From positions 310,001 to 374,000 of the forward strand of contig NZ_JACXBP010000001.1 in the NCBI RefSeq assembly GCF_014773485.1: a stretch of DNA of 64,000 nucleotides, read 5' to 3'. Position numbers and translations under genes: made by a program. This document shows, one piece after another, positions 34,227 to 44,721 of the stretch (position 1 is its first letter; every line of letters begins with the position of its first letter). The notes under the pieces are model-generated. The model was not told the DNA's origin. It made no database searches and saw only the letters and a program-made list of their open reading frames with translations. Origin of the DNA: Erwinia aphidicola (GTDB taxonomy: Bacteria > Pseudomonadota > Gammaproteobacteria > Enterobacterales > Enterobacteriaceae).

Positions 34227-34396
34227 TGAGCGGTATGATGTTAGGTCAGGTAGTGCTGATGGCCATTGTGATAGCTTGGCTTTTGTTAGTGCTGAAGTTT
34301 GACGTCTGGAAGCGCGGCGAGACAAAGATAATCACCATGGCCATGCTGGCAGCACTTCTTGAGCTGGCGATCGCCGAGATCATCTACATGCTGTGA
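34226..34396 (+). CDS. Small two-helix membrane protein, 56 residues
   Basis: The ATG at 34226 has AAGGAG about eleven bases upstream. The protein has two hydrophobic helices (MMLGQVVLMAIVIAWLLLVL and ITMAMLAALLELAIAEIIYM) joined by a short polar turn (KFDVWKRGETK). It starts in the stop codon of the preceding 35-residue ORF. Small two-helix membrane proteins next to toxin genes are often immunity or holin-like factors, but nothing in the sequence proves that here. Confidence 0.55.
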   Translation: MSGMMLGQVVLMAIVIAWLLLVLKFDVWKRGETKIITMAMLAALLELAIAEIIYML

Positions 34397-34482
34397 ACCG
34401 TAAGAAAAAATAATGCTTTGTTTGCCATTGCAGGACATGTGGTATTTAATTCCCTGAGGATATCACTACATAGAATCTTGTA

Positions 34483-35176
34483 ATGGCAGTTTTAAACCAA
34501 ACGGATCGGAATGAACCAGGGCATCAATACAATTTCAGAACACCTCTACCGCCAGGCGAGTATTTCGCAATTACTCCCACCTATCGCCCTCCTCATAACG
34601 CTCAGCCCATAATCGACGAACAAACTGGCGTATGCATTGGCTACTCTGTAGCTCAGGCACCTGGCCTGTGGCAGATATATGACGCTGATGGACCGATTTG
34701 CGATACTCGAAGAAGTCCCCTTAGAGACGCCGCTAATTGACCCTACTGATATTGCCTTATTCATGTTTGGTGCATTTCGTCTGCTGCGCACGGGTGTGGG
34801 ATTGTTTGAGTCGGGCATCAGCAACAGAGTCAAGGCTGCATTAAGCGGCGGGGCACTCAATATCTTGAAGGGACGCTTCAAGGCTGGTCTGTCAGTAAGG
34901 AACTTGCTGTTCACTCAGGCCACTGCTAGGCATATGGCTGATCCCGGAAGGTATATCCCCGTTCATATCCTTGAAAAAGCGGTAAGGTTCGGAAAGCGAG
35001 GCCCGGACCCACAAAAGATACCCGGCCAGTTCGAATACATCATAGGCATGACCCGCCTCACTAAAAGAGTTGAAGGGAATGCGATCGTTTATAGACCTAA
35101 GAAGTACACCTTGCAGGTTATCATCAGAGAGAAGGACTGGACAGTAATGCACTATCACATAGAGGCGGTTCGATAA
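34483..35176 (+). pseudogene. Candidate polymorphic-toxin gene interrupted by a one-base frameshift
   Basis: Two overlapping frames read as one protein if a single C near 34693 is removed: the first (34483-34740) ends soon after LWQIYDADG, and the second continues as RFAILEEVPLETPLIDPTDI. The joined protein would have about 230 residues. The C-terminal part (DPGRYIPVHILEKAVRFGKR, GPDPQKIPGQFEYIIGM, YTLQVIIREKDWTVMHYHI) resembles C-terminal toxin domains of CDI/T6SS/Rhs-type effectors. A gene overlapping its stop (TAATG) looks like the immunity partner. Frameshift, two separate proteins or a sequencing error remain possible. Confidence 0.55.
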
Positions 35177-35595
35177 TGTTTGAAATCAAAAACGAAAGTG
35201 TCTTATTCCGCTTCGCCTTTGTCGAGCGAATCGAAGTTCTGGAAGACCGCCGACAAGATCTGATTGTGTGCTGGCTGGAGATTGAGGAACCTTCCATAAA
35301 GCTGCAATGTGAGTGTGAGCTGACTCTTTTTGATTTGGAAAGGCTTCGGGACATGCTTTCGCGGTTCTATGACAAAATTTCGAACAACATAGAAGCGGCT
35401 CCTGAATTATTTACGCCAAGAGTGCCGGTATTTGCGTTTGAAGTCCGTGAGGTGGAAGGCGGTGATATTATCGGCTTCAACTTTACTGCCAGCCCTCAAG
35501 AAGATGAAGGGTGGACGCTTAAGGGGGGCATAGTGATAGACCAGTCTTATTTCCCCGGCCTGATTCGTGGGGTTGAGTCCATACTGACTAATTGA
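35176..35595 (+). CDS. Candidate immunity protein
   Basis: A 139-residue acidic, soluble protein that starts in the stop codon of the candidate toxin gene (TAATG), the usual arrangement of effector-immunity pairs. No signal peptide or membrane segment. Family not recognised; the predicted mix of strands (FEIKNESVLFRFAFVERIEV, DDRR-like turns, FAFEVREVEGGDIIGFNFTA) suggests a beta-rich fold. The immunity role is inferred from position only. Confidence 0.55.
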   Translation: MFEIKNESVLFRFAFVERIEVLEDRRQDLIVCWLEIEEPSIKLQCECELTLFDLERLRDMLSRFYDKISNNIEAAPELFTPRVPVFAFEVREVEGGDIIGFNFTASPQEDEGWTLKGGIVIDQSYFPGLIRGVESILTN

Positions 35596-35640
35596 TGGAC
35601 TGACCTGCTCCCTGATAATTCACTCAGAAGGCTGTTAGCA

Positions 35641-35655
35641 ATGTCCGCTCCTGGC
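35641..35655 (-). repeat. Right copy of the 15-bp inverted repeat
   Basis: ATGTCCGCTCCTGGC is the exact reverse complement of 34003-34017. It lies 46 bases after the immunity gene stop. Confidence 0.75.
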
Positions 35656-35806
35656 TCAAAGCTGCCTCTCAGCGCTTATCTGCTTAAAAACAGACCTGGT
35701 GTGATTTTACAGACGGATCCCTTAAACTACACCGCACAGGGTGGTTAGCCGTTAATACCAGGGAAGTAAAAATGCTTTTGTCAGAGTGGAGTTTTACCAA
35801 AACAGT

Positions 35807-36448
35807 ATGCCAACCGTTATTTCAGCGATGAGCCGTCAGCTGTTTGTCTCTCTGGATGGCCCAAAGGGCGCGGGTAAAACCACCTTGTTGGAAGCCATGA
35901 CCACCGTACTCAGGGCGGACAACAAGAAGGTGATCCGGCTGTGCGAGAAAAAAAGCGATCCCTGCAGAGGGGAAACCATGGCTCTGGTCAACCAGCTGGC
36001 CAGACATCCCAGCCTGGATTTGGAACGGGAAGTTTGTCAGCGACTGGCGGATAGCCGGGCATGGATTTCCCGGCATGTACTGACGAAACAGCCAGCGGAC
36101 TGCATTATCCTGATGGATCGCTGGTACCCCTCTGATGCCGCTTTTCGCCGCATGATGCCATTCGACGACATTCTGAAGCTTAATCTTGAGCGAAACGTAC
36201 GCGCGCCAGACCTGCATGTCGGCGTTGTTACCGCGCCAGACATTTCATGGGCGAGAGCCGCGGCCCGGGCGCGTGGGTTAGGCAGTACGGTGATGTCTAA
36301 GCTGGCAGAGCATGTCTCCTGTACCGAGGCGTTCGAGCGGGAAATTGCCGATCGCGGCTGGATTTTATGCCGCAATGAAGGAACGCTAGAGGAGGCAACG
36401 ATGCAGCTGGTTGCTGAGATTAACAACGCGATGAGATCCCCAGGATGA
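35807..36448 (+). CDS. P-loop nucleoside/nucleotide kinase-like protein (thymidylate kinase-like)
   Basis: About 213 residues with a Walker A motif SLDGPKGAGKTTLLEAM near the N-terminus and the DRW motif in ILMDRWYPSDAAFRRM, as in thymidylate and deoxynucleoside kinases. The LID-like region (ARAAARARGLG) is Arg-rich. The start is uncertain: GTG 35786, ATG 35807 or ATG 35828, with no good ribosome site at any. It overlaps the peroxidase gene by four bases. It is not the housekeeping tmk; a specialised nucleotide kinase is plausible. Confidence 0.72.
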   Translation: MPTVISAMSRQLFVSLDGPKGAGKTTLLEAMTTVLRADNKKVIRLCEKKSDPCRGETMALVNQLARHPSLDLEREVCQRLADSRAWISRHVLTKQPADCIILMDRWYPSDAAFRRMMPFDDILKLNLERNVRAPDLHVGVVTAPDISWARAAARARGLGSTVMSKLAEHVSCTEAFEREIADRGWILCRNEGTLEEATMQLVAEINNAMRSPG

Positions 36449-36927
36449 CCACCTTTTATCAACATAGTGCCATCAGCCTGAGCGGCCAGCTCATCTCGAT
36501 GGCCGACTACGCTGGCAAGCTGATTCTGGTGGTAAACACCGCCAGCCATTGTGGATTTACGCCCCAATACGCAGGCCTGGAAGCGCTTTACAGGAAATAT
36601 GCCACCCAGGGACTGGTGGTGCTCGGTTTCCCCTGTAACCAGTTTGGTAAGCAGGAACCCGGCGGTACAGACGACATTATGCAGACCTGCCATATCAACT
36701 ACGGTGTGAGCTTCCCGATGTTCGAGAAAGTGGTGGTCAACGGCGCTGCCGCCCATCCGCTGTTTCGATACCTGAAGGATGAATTGCCCGGCGTACTGGG
36801 CGGGCGCATCAAATGGAACTTCACTAAGTTCCTGATTGGACGGGACGGCAAACCGCTTAAGCGTTTTGCTCCGATCGCTACGCCGGAGAAAATAGAAGCC
36901 GCTATCATCGCTGCCCTGGAAAGCTAA
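36445..36927 (+). CDS. Glutathione peroxidase family protein
   Basis: This 160-residue thioredoxin-fold peroxidase reduces hydroperoxides with glutathione or thioredoxin. The catalytic site is Cys36 in NTASHCGFTPQY. The conserved GFPCNQFGKQEPG and KWNFTKFLI supply the Gln and Trp of the catalytic triad. No signal peptide, so cytoplasmic. It is coupled to the kinase gene by an ATGA overlap and lies just outside the tRNA-katG-sit block, adding a third peroxide-defence function to the neighbourhood. Confidence 0.92.
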   Translation: MTTFYQHSAISLSGQLISMADYAGKLILVVNTASHCGFTPQYAGLEALYRKYATQGLVVLGFPCNQFGKQEPGGTDDIMQTCHINYGVSFPMFEKVVVNGAAAHPLFRYLKDELPGVLGGRIKWNFTKFLIGRDGKPLKRFAPIATPEKIEAAIIAALES

Positions 36928-36960
36928 GTGGTGCTTTAATCTGACCACTAAACGCAAAAA

Positions 36961-36986
36961 GCCCGCTCGGGTTTCCCCGAGCGGGC
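36961..36986 (-). terminator. Terminator of the first tRNA-Asn gene
   Basis: GCCCGCTCGGG-TTTC-CCCGAGCGGGC, an 11-bp stem with AAAAA on its left, giving a T-run for minus-strand transcription. Confidence 0.85.
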
Positions 36987-36997
36987 TTCTCTAAATA

Positions 36998-37073
36998 TGG
37001 CTCCTCTGACTGGACTCGAACCAGTGACATACGGATTAACAGTCCGCCGTTCTACCGACTGAACTACAGAGGA
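36998..37073 (-). tRNA. asnT: tRNA-Asn (GTT)
   Basis: 76 bases. On the minus strand it begins TCCTCTGTAGTTCAGTCGG, has anticodon loop CTGTTAA (anticodon GTT), T-loop GGTTCGAGTCC and ends with an encoded CCA. It agrees with enterobacterial tRNA-Asn. The sequence is identical to the second copy at 43631. Which of the several E. coli asn loci it matches is not certain. Confidence 0.97.
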
Positions 37074-37091
37074 ATCGTGTGAACGGGGCGG

Positions 37092-37120
37092 ATAATAAAC
37101 ATGCCCTGGCGATGTGTCAA
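37092..37120 (-). promoter_or_regulatory. Sigma-70 promoter of the first tRNA-Asn
   Basis: On the minus strand: TTGACA, 17 bases, TATTAT, then a GC-rich stretch (CCGCCCC) before the tRNA. A consensus -35 with a GC-rich discriminator is typical of stable-RNA promoters under stringent control. Confidence 0.85.
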
Positions 37121-39619
<2,499 letters not shown>

Positions 39620-39640
39620 AACTAGCCTGAGTCTGCAACC

Positions 39641-39675
39641 AGCCCGCCCGGCAAACCGGTGCGGGCTTTTTTTTA
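39641..39675 (+). terminator. katG terminator
   Basis: AGCCCGC followed by a nested CCGG-CAAA-CCGG hairpin and GCGGGCT, then eight T residues, 22 bases after the katG stop. Confidence 0.88.
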
Positions 39676-39678
39676 TTC

Positions 39679-40518
39679 TCAGCGGGCCGTGATAGCGTGG
39701 CGATCGCGCCTGGCCGAGAAGATAAACGCGGCGATAAACAGCACCGCGAACAGCAGCACAATGGTCGGGCCGGGCGCGCTGTCGAGGAAGAATGACAGGT
39801 AAGTGCCGCTAAAACAGACCACCACCGACAGCAGCACCGAGCAGATCATCACCGAAGAGAAGCGGCGCATCAGCAGAATGGCAATGGCCCCGGGCGCGAT
39901 CAGCAGCGCAATCGACAGCACAATGCCGACCGCCTTCAGCGTGGCAACGATAGTCAGGGCAATCATACTTAGCAGCCCATAATGCAGCAGCGCGGTATTC
40001 AGCCCGCAGGCTTTGGCCTGCTGCGCGTCAAACGCGTGCAGGACCAGATCGCGCCACTTGATGCCGATGATCATGGCAATCACACCGGCAATTGCGCCGC
40101 TTTGCCAGATATCCGCAGGCGAGATGCCGAGCATGTCGCCAAACAGGATGTGGTCGAGGTGCACCTCTGACTTGACGGAGATATAGATAATCAGACCGAC
40201 GGCAAACATCCCCGAGAAGACGATCCCCATCACCGTATCCTGCTTGATGCGGCTGTTCTCCTTCAGGTAGCCCGTCGCCAGCGCGCAGAACAGCCCGGCG
40301 CAGAATGCGCCAATCGCCAGCGGGATGCCGACGATCCACGCTATAACTACCCCGGGAAATACCGCGTGGCTCATCGCATCGCCCATCAGCGACCAGCCTT
40401 TGATCACCATAAAGCTGGAGAGCAGGGCGCAGGGAATAGCGACAATCACCGAGATGGTCAGCGCGGCATGCATGAAATCAAACTCAAACGGACTAAGCAG
40501 CAGCTCTGTCAGACTCAT
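39679..40518 (-). CDS. sitD: Manganese/iron ABC transporter permease SitD
   Basis: A 279-residue permease of the ABC-3 family with about 8-9 hydrophobic segments. Family motifs: GWSLMGDAMSHAVFPGV and DAQQAKACGLNTALLHYGLL. It is homologous to the preceding permease; two distinct permeases (SitC and SitD) are characteristic of Sit/Yfe importers. Last gene of sitABCD, overlapping sitC by four bases. Confidence 0.92.
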   Translation of the reverse strand: MSLTELLLSPFEFDFMHAALTISVIVAIPCALLSSFMVIKGWSLMGDAMSHAVFPGVVIAWIVGIPLAIGAFCAGLFCALATGYLKENSRIKQDTVMGIVFSGMFAVGLIIYISVKSEVHLDHILFGDMLGISPADIWQSGAIAGVIAMIIGIKWRDLVLHAFDAQQAKACGLNTALLHYGLLSMIALTIVATLKAVGIVLSIALLIAPGAIAILLMRRFSSVMICSVLLSVVVCFSGTYLSFFLDSAPGPTIVLLFAVLFIAAFIFSARRDRHAITAR

Positions 40519-41369
40519 CGTACCTCCTCCTCCTGGCTGACCCGACGGCGGCGCGCAAGCAGCCCGTGTTTCGGGGCGAAGACAAAGGCGATAAGAAACA
40601 CCAGCGTCTGCGCCACCACGATAATGCCGCCGGTTGCGCCGTCGAGATAGTAGCTAACCCAGGCGCCGAAGAAGCTGGTGACGCTGCCTATCACCACCGC
40701 AATCAGCAGCAGCCGCTGGAAGCGGTCGGTCAGCAGATACGCCGTCGCCCCCGGCGTGACCACCAGGCAGATCACCAGAAAGGCACCGACGGTTTGCAGC
40801 GCGGCGATGGTGCAGGCCGCCAGCAGGGTGAAGAACAGCAGCTTCAGGCGGGTGGGATTGAGGCCGACCGAGCGCGCGTGGTTCTCGTCGAAGAAGGTCA
40901 CCATCAGGTCTTTCCACTTCACCAGCAAAATCAGCAGTGAGGTAAAGCCGATTATCGCCAGCTGCAGGATATCTTCCGGGGCAATCGCCAGAATATTGCC
41001 CAGTACGATGGTCTGAATATTTACCGAGGTGGGGTTAAGCGACACCATAAACAGCCCGAGGCCGAAGAAAGAGGAGAAGATCAGCCCGATAATCGCATCC
41101 TCCTTCAGCCGGGTGCGCTGGTTGAGAAACAGCATGCTGCCCGCCGCCAGCCCGCCGGAGAGAAAGGCACCCAGCGCGAACGGCAGGCCCAGCATATAGG
41201 CTCCCGCCACGCCGGGCACAATCGAGTGCGACAGCGCATCACCCATCAGCGACCAGCCCTTAAGCATCAGATAGCAGGAGAGAAAGGCGCACACGCCGCC
41301 GACCAGCGCCGAAACCCACATGGCGTTCAGCATATATTGGTAGTGAAAGGGTTCCGCCAGCCACGCCAT
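40515..41369 (-). CDS. sitC: Manganese/iron ABC transporter permease SitC
   Basis: A 284-residue ABC-3 family permease. Key stretches: EPFHYQYMLNAMWVSALVGG-like start, GWSLMGDALSHSIVPGVAGA and FFDENHARSVGLNPTRLKLL. A short charged C-terminal tail (RRRRVSQEEEVR) follows the last helix. Its start shares one base with the sitB stop, and its stop overlaps the sitD start. Confidence 0.92.
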   Translation of the reverse strand: MAWLAEPFHYQYMLNAMWVSALVGGVCAFLSCYLMLKGWSLMGDALSHSIVPGVAGAYMLGLPFALGAFLSGGLAAGSMLFLNQRTRLKEDAIIGLIFSSFFGLGLFMVSLNPTSVNIQTIVLGNILAIAPEDILQLAIIGFTSLLILLVKWKDLMVTFFDENHARSVGLNPTRLKLLFFTLLAACTIAALQTVGAFLVICLVVTPGATAYLLTDRFQRLLLIAVVIGSVTSFFGAWVSYYLDGATGGIIVVAQTLVFLIAFVFAPKHGLLARRRRVSQEEEVR

Positions 41370-42160
41370 CAGCGCTGCCCCCCAACCACCGTCAGGCCCG
41401 GCTGCGGCAGCGCATCGCTAAACTCGACGCCGCGCAGCGCGCCGCTGAAGGCATTTTCCAGATTCTCCCGCGTGAAGGTGGTGGCAGTTGGCCCGCAGGC
41501 CAGCACCGTGCCTTTGACGATGGCGGTATGATCGCAGTAGTCGCTGACGGTGGCGAGATTATGGGTAGAGACCAGCATGGTGCGGCCCTCGGCGCGCAGC
41601 TCATGCAGCAGGCTGATAATTTGCCTTTCGGTGTTAACGTCCACCCCGGTAAAGGGTTCATCCAGCAGGATCACCTGCCCGCGCTGAGCAATGGCGCGGG
41701 CGAGGAACACGCGTTTTTTCTGCCCGCCGGAGAGTTCGCCAATCTGACGCTGGCGAAAATCCGTCATGCCGACGCGCTCCAGCGCCGCAGCGACCAGCCG
41801 TTTGTCCTCCGCCCGCGCTATGCGCAGCATCCCCATGTGCCCGTAGCGGCCCATCATCACCACATCCTCCACCAGCACCGGGAACGACCAGTCGACGTCT
41901 TCGGACTGCGGTACGTAGGCGATCAGGTTACTTTTCAGGGCGCGTTTTTCGCTCATGCCAAGCAGGGTGATTGACCCGCTGGAGAGCGGCACAAAGCCCA
42001 TAATCGCCTTAAACAGCGTGGACTTCCCGGAGCCGTTGATGCCGAGCAGCGCGGCAATGCTGCCGGCCGGGATCTGTAAGGTAGCGTCGCGCAGGGCCGT
42101 GTGCCCGTTACGGTAAGTGACCGTCAGCTGGCTGACGTCGATACCGGGCTGCTGGTTCAT
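41369..42160 (-). CDS. sitB: Manganese/iron ABC transporter ATPase SitB
   Basis: A 263-residue ATPase of the metal-transport subfamily. Walker A LLGINGSGKSTLFKAIMG near residue 38, signature LSGGQKKR and Walker B VILLDEPFTGVD. The EDVDWSFPVLVEDVVMMGRY segment is typical of SitB/YfeB. It overlaps sitA by four bases. Confidence 0.93.
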   Translation of the reverse strand: MNQQPGIDVSQLTVTYRNGHTALRDATLQIPAGSIAALLGINGSGKSTLFKAIMGFVPLSSGSITLLGMSEKRALKSNLIAYVPQSEDVDWSFPVLVEDVVMMGRYGHMGMLRIARAEDKRLVAAALERVGMTDFRQRQIGELSGGQKKRVFLARAIAQRGQVILLDEPFTGVDVNTERQIISLLHELRAEGRTMLVSTHNLATVSDYCDHTAIVKGTVLACGPTATTFTRENLENAFSGALRGVEFSDALPQPGLTVVGGQR

Positions 42161-43068
42161 TTTGCTAACCCCTCGTTGATGCCGTTGACCACGGTTTCGC
42201 TGGTGACGCGCAGCAGGTCGAGATAGGTCGGCACCGGGCCGTCTGCCGCACTCAGCGAGTCGACATACAGCACGCCGCCATAGTGGCTGCCGGTTTCCCG
42301 CGCCACCTGGCGCGCGGCTTTATCCGACACGGTGCTCTCACTGAACACCGCCGGGATCTGCTGCTGCTTCACCGTGTCGATCACTTTACGCACCTGCTGC
42401 GGCGTGCCCTGCTGGTCGGCGTTAATCGGCCACAGGTACAGCTCCTTCAGGCCGAAGTCGCGCGTCAGGTAGGAGAATGCGCCCTCGCTGGTCACCAGCC
42501 AGCGCTTGTCGGCGGGGATCTGCGCCAGCGCCTGCTCGACCGGGGCAACGGCAGCGCTGATTTTGGTTTTGTAGGCTTCAGCGTTCTGGCGATAGGTTGC
42601 CGCGTTGTCCGGGTCATACTTCACCAGCGCATCGCGGATATTATCGACGTAGATCAGCGCATTTTTCGGCGACATCCACGCGTGTGGATTGGGTTTGCCG
42701 CTGTACGGCCCTTCGCTGATGCCCATCGGCGCGATCCCGTCAGAGACCACGACCTCCGGCACCCCGGAGAGATGACGGTAAAAGCGCTGGAACCAGAGCT
42801 CGAGATTGAGGCCGTTGGCAAGGATCAGCTGCGCCCCCTGAGCGCGCTTGATATCGCCCGGCGTCGGCTGATATTCATGGATCTCCGCCCCCGGCTTGGT
42901 GATCGAGGCGACATCGGCGGCATCCCCGGCGACGTTTTTCGCCATATCGGCGATCACGGTGAAGGTGGTGATCACCTTGAATTTTTCAGCGGCGCTGGCC
43001 GGGGCCAGCGGTAACAGAGCAACCAGCAGGGCGCACAGCCCGCGTTTAATCCAAAGCCGTTCAGGCAT
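42157..43068 (-). CDS. sitA: Manganese/iron ABC transporter binding protein SitA
   Basis: A 303-residue periplasmic cluster A-I metal-binding protein. Signal peptide MPERLWIKRGLCALLVALLP followed by LAPASA. Metal ligands match the family: His in GAEIHEYQPTPGDI, His in KPNPHAWMSP, Glu in VFSESTVSDK and Asp in YVDSLS. The ATG at 43068 has GGGGG just upstream and gives the cleanest signal peptide; an in-frame start at 43101 is less likely. An MntR-type palindrome lies 54 bases before it. Manganese and ferrous iron are the usual substrates. Confidence 0.93.
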   Translation of the reverse strand: MPERLWIKRGLCALLVALLPLAPASAAEKFKVITTFTVIADMAKNVAGDAADVASITKPGAEIHEYQPTPGDIKRAQGAQLILANGLNLELWFQRFYRHLSGVPEVVVSDGIAPMGISEGPYSGKPNPHAWMSPKNALIYVDNIRDALVKYDPDNAATYRQNAEAYKTKISAAVAPVEQALAQIPADKRWLVTSEGAFSYLTRDFGLKELYLWPINADQQGTPQQVRKVIDTVKQQQIPAVFSESTVSDKAARQVARETGSHYGGVLYVDSLSAADGPVPTYLDLLRVTSETVVNGINEGLAK

Positions 43069-43121
43069 CACAACCCCCATAAAAGTATAAAAAAGCGGCA
43101 TAGTTAGCTATTGCTATAAGG

Positions 43122-43137
43122 TATAGCACAGGCTATA
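43122..43137. promoter_or_regulatory. MntR-like operator of sitABCD
   Basis: TATAGC-ACAG-GCTATA is a perfect inverted repeat matching the MntR core (ATAGC-N4-GCTAT), 54 bases upstream of the sitA ATG. Repression by manganese-loaded MntR is expected. Confidence 0.8.
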
Positions 43138-43320
43138 TCGCAGAGTGAATCATTTTTACAGGGGATGACAATTCGATATTCGCGACTCCGGGGTTTTGAT
43201 CAACTATTGTTGATCCAGAGCCAGAAGTGGACTGAGAAAAGATGTGACTATTAACGCGAGCGCGGTGAATCGGCCCGCTGCTTTATCAGGCTGAGCAAAT
43301 AATCAGATAATGGTAATGAT

Positions 43321-43614
43321 ATGATTAAAAAAGCAGTTTTCGCGGCGTTAGCATTAACGGTATTTTTTCAGTCTCCTGTGCACGCAATTTCTGAAAAGTA
43401 CCGTCAGCAGCTTGAGCGTTCCGGCTGCACTCAGCAGTCGGAACTGCAGGGGTGTGATATACACAAATCTAGGCAGCAGAACGCCCGCGCGGGGTTTTCT
43501 GACAAAACCATGGCGGGTGCAACTAAGGCAACAACAGCTGGAAAAACAGTCATTCAGACACCAGCAACCCAGCACGCGCCGAATAAAGCAAAAAGCCCGC
43601 TCAGGTTTCCCTGA
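43321..43614 (+). CDS. Small secreted protein of unknown function
   Basis: A 97-residue protein with a clear Sec signal peptide (MIKKAVFAALALTVFFQSPV, cleavage after HA). The mature part starts ISEKYRQQLERSGCTQQSEL with two Cys (SGCTQQ and QGCDIH) and continues as a Thr/Ala/Lys-rich, low-complexity tail. Its last ~8 residues and its stop codon are encoded by the terminator of the adjacent tRNA-Asn gene, so the natural 3' end may have been replaced when the tRNA unit was duplicated. No family recognised. Confidence 0.6.
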   Translation: MIKKAVFAALALTVFFQSPVHAISEKYRQQLERSGCTQQSELQGCDIHKSRQQNARAGFSDKTMAGATKATTAGKTVIQTPATQHAPNKAKSPLRFP

Positions 43615-43625
43615 GCGGGCTTTTT
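43595..43625. terminator. Bidirectional terminator at the second tRNA-Asn
   Basis: GCCCGCTCAGG-TTTC-CCTGAGCGGGC, with TTTTT on the right and AAAA on the left, so it can stop both the minus-strand tRNA transcript and the plus-strand small gene. The stem differs from the other copy by a compensated A-T for G-C pair. Confidence 0.87.
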
Positions 43626-43630
43626 AAATA

Positions 43631-43706
43631 TGGCTCCTCTGACTGGACTCGAACCAGTGACATACGGATTAACAGTCCGCCGTTCTACCGACTGAACTAC
43701 AGAGGA
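43631..43706 (-). tRNA. asnT: tRNA-Asn (GTT)
   Basis: 76 bases, identical to the tRNA at 36998, with anticodon GTT, conserved T-loop and encoded CCA. Its position beside mtfA matches the E. coli asnT-mtfA order, which suggests this is the ancestral copy; that is an inference. Confidence 0.97.
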
Positions 43707-43724
43707 ATCGTGTGAACGAGGCGA

Positions 43725-43753
43725 ATATTAGCGGTCCGCCCCGTGACTGTCAA
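43725..43753 (-). promoter_or_regulatory. Sigma-70 promoter of the second tRNA-Asn
   Basis: On the minus strand: TTGACA, 17 bases, TAATAT, then GC-rich sequence before the tRNA. The elements are as good as in the other copy but the spacer is different, so the two tRNA genes have independent promoters. Confidence 0.83.
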
Positions 43754-43806
43754 CTGCAAAAAAAAGTTTAGCTTTCAACTGGCTGCGTTTAAATCAACCC
43801 GGGCGA

Positions 43807-44601
43807 TTAGTGTACAGTTCCGCCGGGATTGTGGTGTAACTGCTGCTGCTCCAGTCGCTGATTGGGATCCTGACGATAGAACTGGCGAAATCGCTGGTAG
43901 AGTGACGGGAAGCGGGCAATCAGTAGCTCCGGCGCGCTGAAGAAATACTCCGACAGCACGGCGAAGCACTCGGCCGGTTCGCTGGCAGCATAGGCATCAA
44001 TACTGGCGGCGTTTTCGCCCACCAGGTCAATCTCATCCTGAATGTGGTTCATTGCCGCCATCAGCTCGCGTTCCCAGCTTGCGACATCGCGCATGGCCAT
44101 GGCCGGTACGCCGTTCGCTTCGCCGCTGCCGCGTGCGTCCAGCTTGTGCGCCACTTCATGGATCACCAGGTTGTAGCCGGAGCAGTCAAAGGAGTCCTGA
44201 ATATCCAGCCAGTTCAGCACAATCGGCCCCTGCTGCCAGCTCTGCCCGGCGTGGACCATGCGTTCACGATGCACCAGGCCAAATTCATCCTGCCACTCGT
44301 CGTCCACCGTAAACGGAGAAGGGTAGAGCAGCACCTCATGAAAGCCGTCCAGCCAGTCATAGCCCAGGCTCAGCACCGGCAGGCAGAACAGCAGCGCAAT
44401 GCGGCAGCTTTTCAGCTCATCCAGCTCAAAGCCCTGTAACGCCACCAGCCGCTTCTGGCGCAGAAAGCGGTCGGCAAGCTGGATCAGGGTTTTGCGTTCG
44501 TCACTGCTCAGCGCAGACAGTAGTGGAATGTCCAGCGCCTGTTGCCAGGGAAGCCCGCTATTTATCGCGTCGTCATCGCTTTTCCATGGCCACTTGATCA
44601 T
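43807..44601 (-). CDS. mtfA: Mlc-titration factor / zinc metallopeptidase MtfA
   Basis: A 264-residue cytoplasmic protein. In E. coli MtfA (YeeI) binds the glucose repressor Mlc and relieves ptsG, and it has aminopeptidase activity. The zinc motif is HEVAH in [21 protein letters not shown]. The second Glu ligand is probably in [15 protein letters not shown]. The ATG at 44601 (MIKWPWK) matches the family start better than one six codons upstream. It is next to tRNA-Asn as in E. coli. Confidence 0.93.
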   Translation of the reverse strand: MIKWPWKSDDDAINSGLPWQQALDIPLLSALSSDERKTLIQLADRFLRQKRLVALQGFELDELKSCRIALLFCLPVLSLGYDWLDGFHEVLLYPSPFTVDDEWQDEFGLVHRERMVHAGQSWQQGPIVLNWLDIQDSFDCSGYNLVIHEVAHKLDARGSGEANGVPAMAMRDVASWERELMAAMNHIQDEIDLVGENAASIDAYAASEPAECFAVLSEYFFSAPELLIARFPSLYQRFRQFYRQDPNQRLEQQQLHHNPGGTVH

Positions 44602-44721
44602 GCAGTTGACACTCCACAAAAGTAAATAAAGGGAATATTCAATCAGTTATCGGGAAGTCTGTCTGTGACTGAACGCAAACAGCGCCGAAAAAAATCAGCG
44701 CTGCGAAGGTACCTGCTGGCC

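Larger units (their letters stand above)
36954..37090 (-). repeat. Left copy of the tRNA-Asn/terminator direct repeat
   Basis: This 137-base unit (terminator, tRNA-Asn and leader) is nearly identical to 43588-43723, in the same orientation. The copies differ by a compensated base pair in the terminator stem, a small change in the spacer and one base near the end. Confidence 0.9.
43588..43723 (-). repeat. Right copy of the tRNA-Asn/terminator direct repeat
   Basis: A 136-base unit nearly identical to 36954-37090 in the same orientation. The two copies enclose katG, sitABCD and a small secreted protein gene. Confidence 0.9.
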
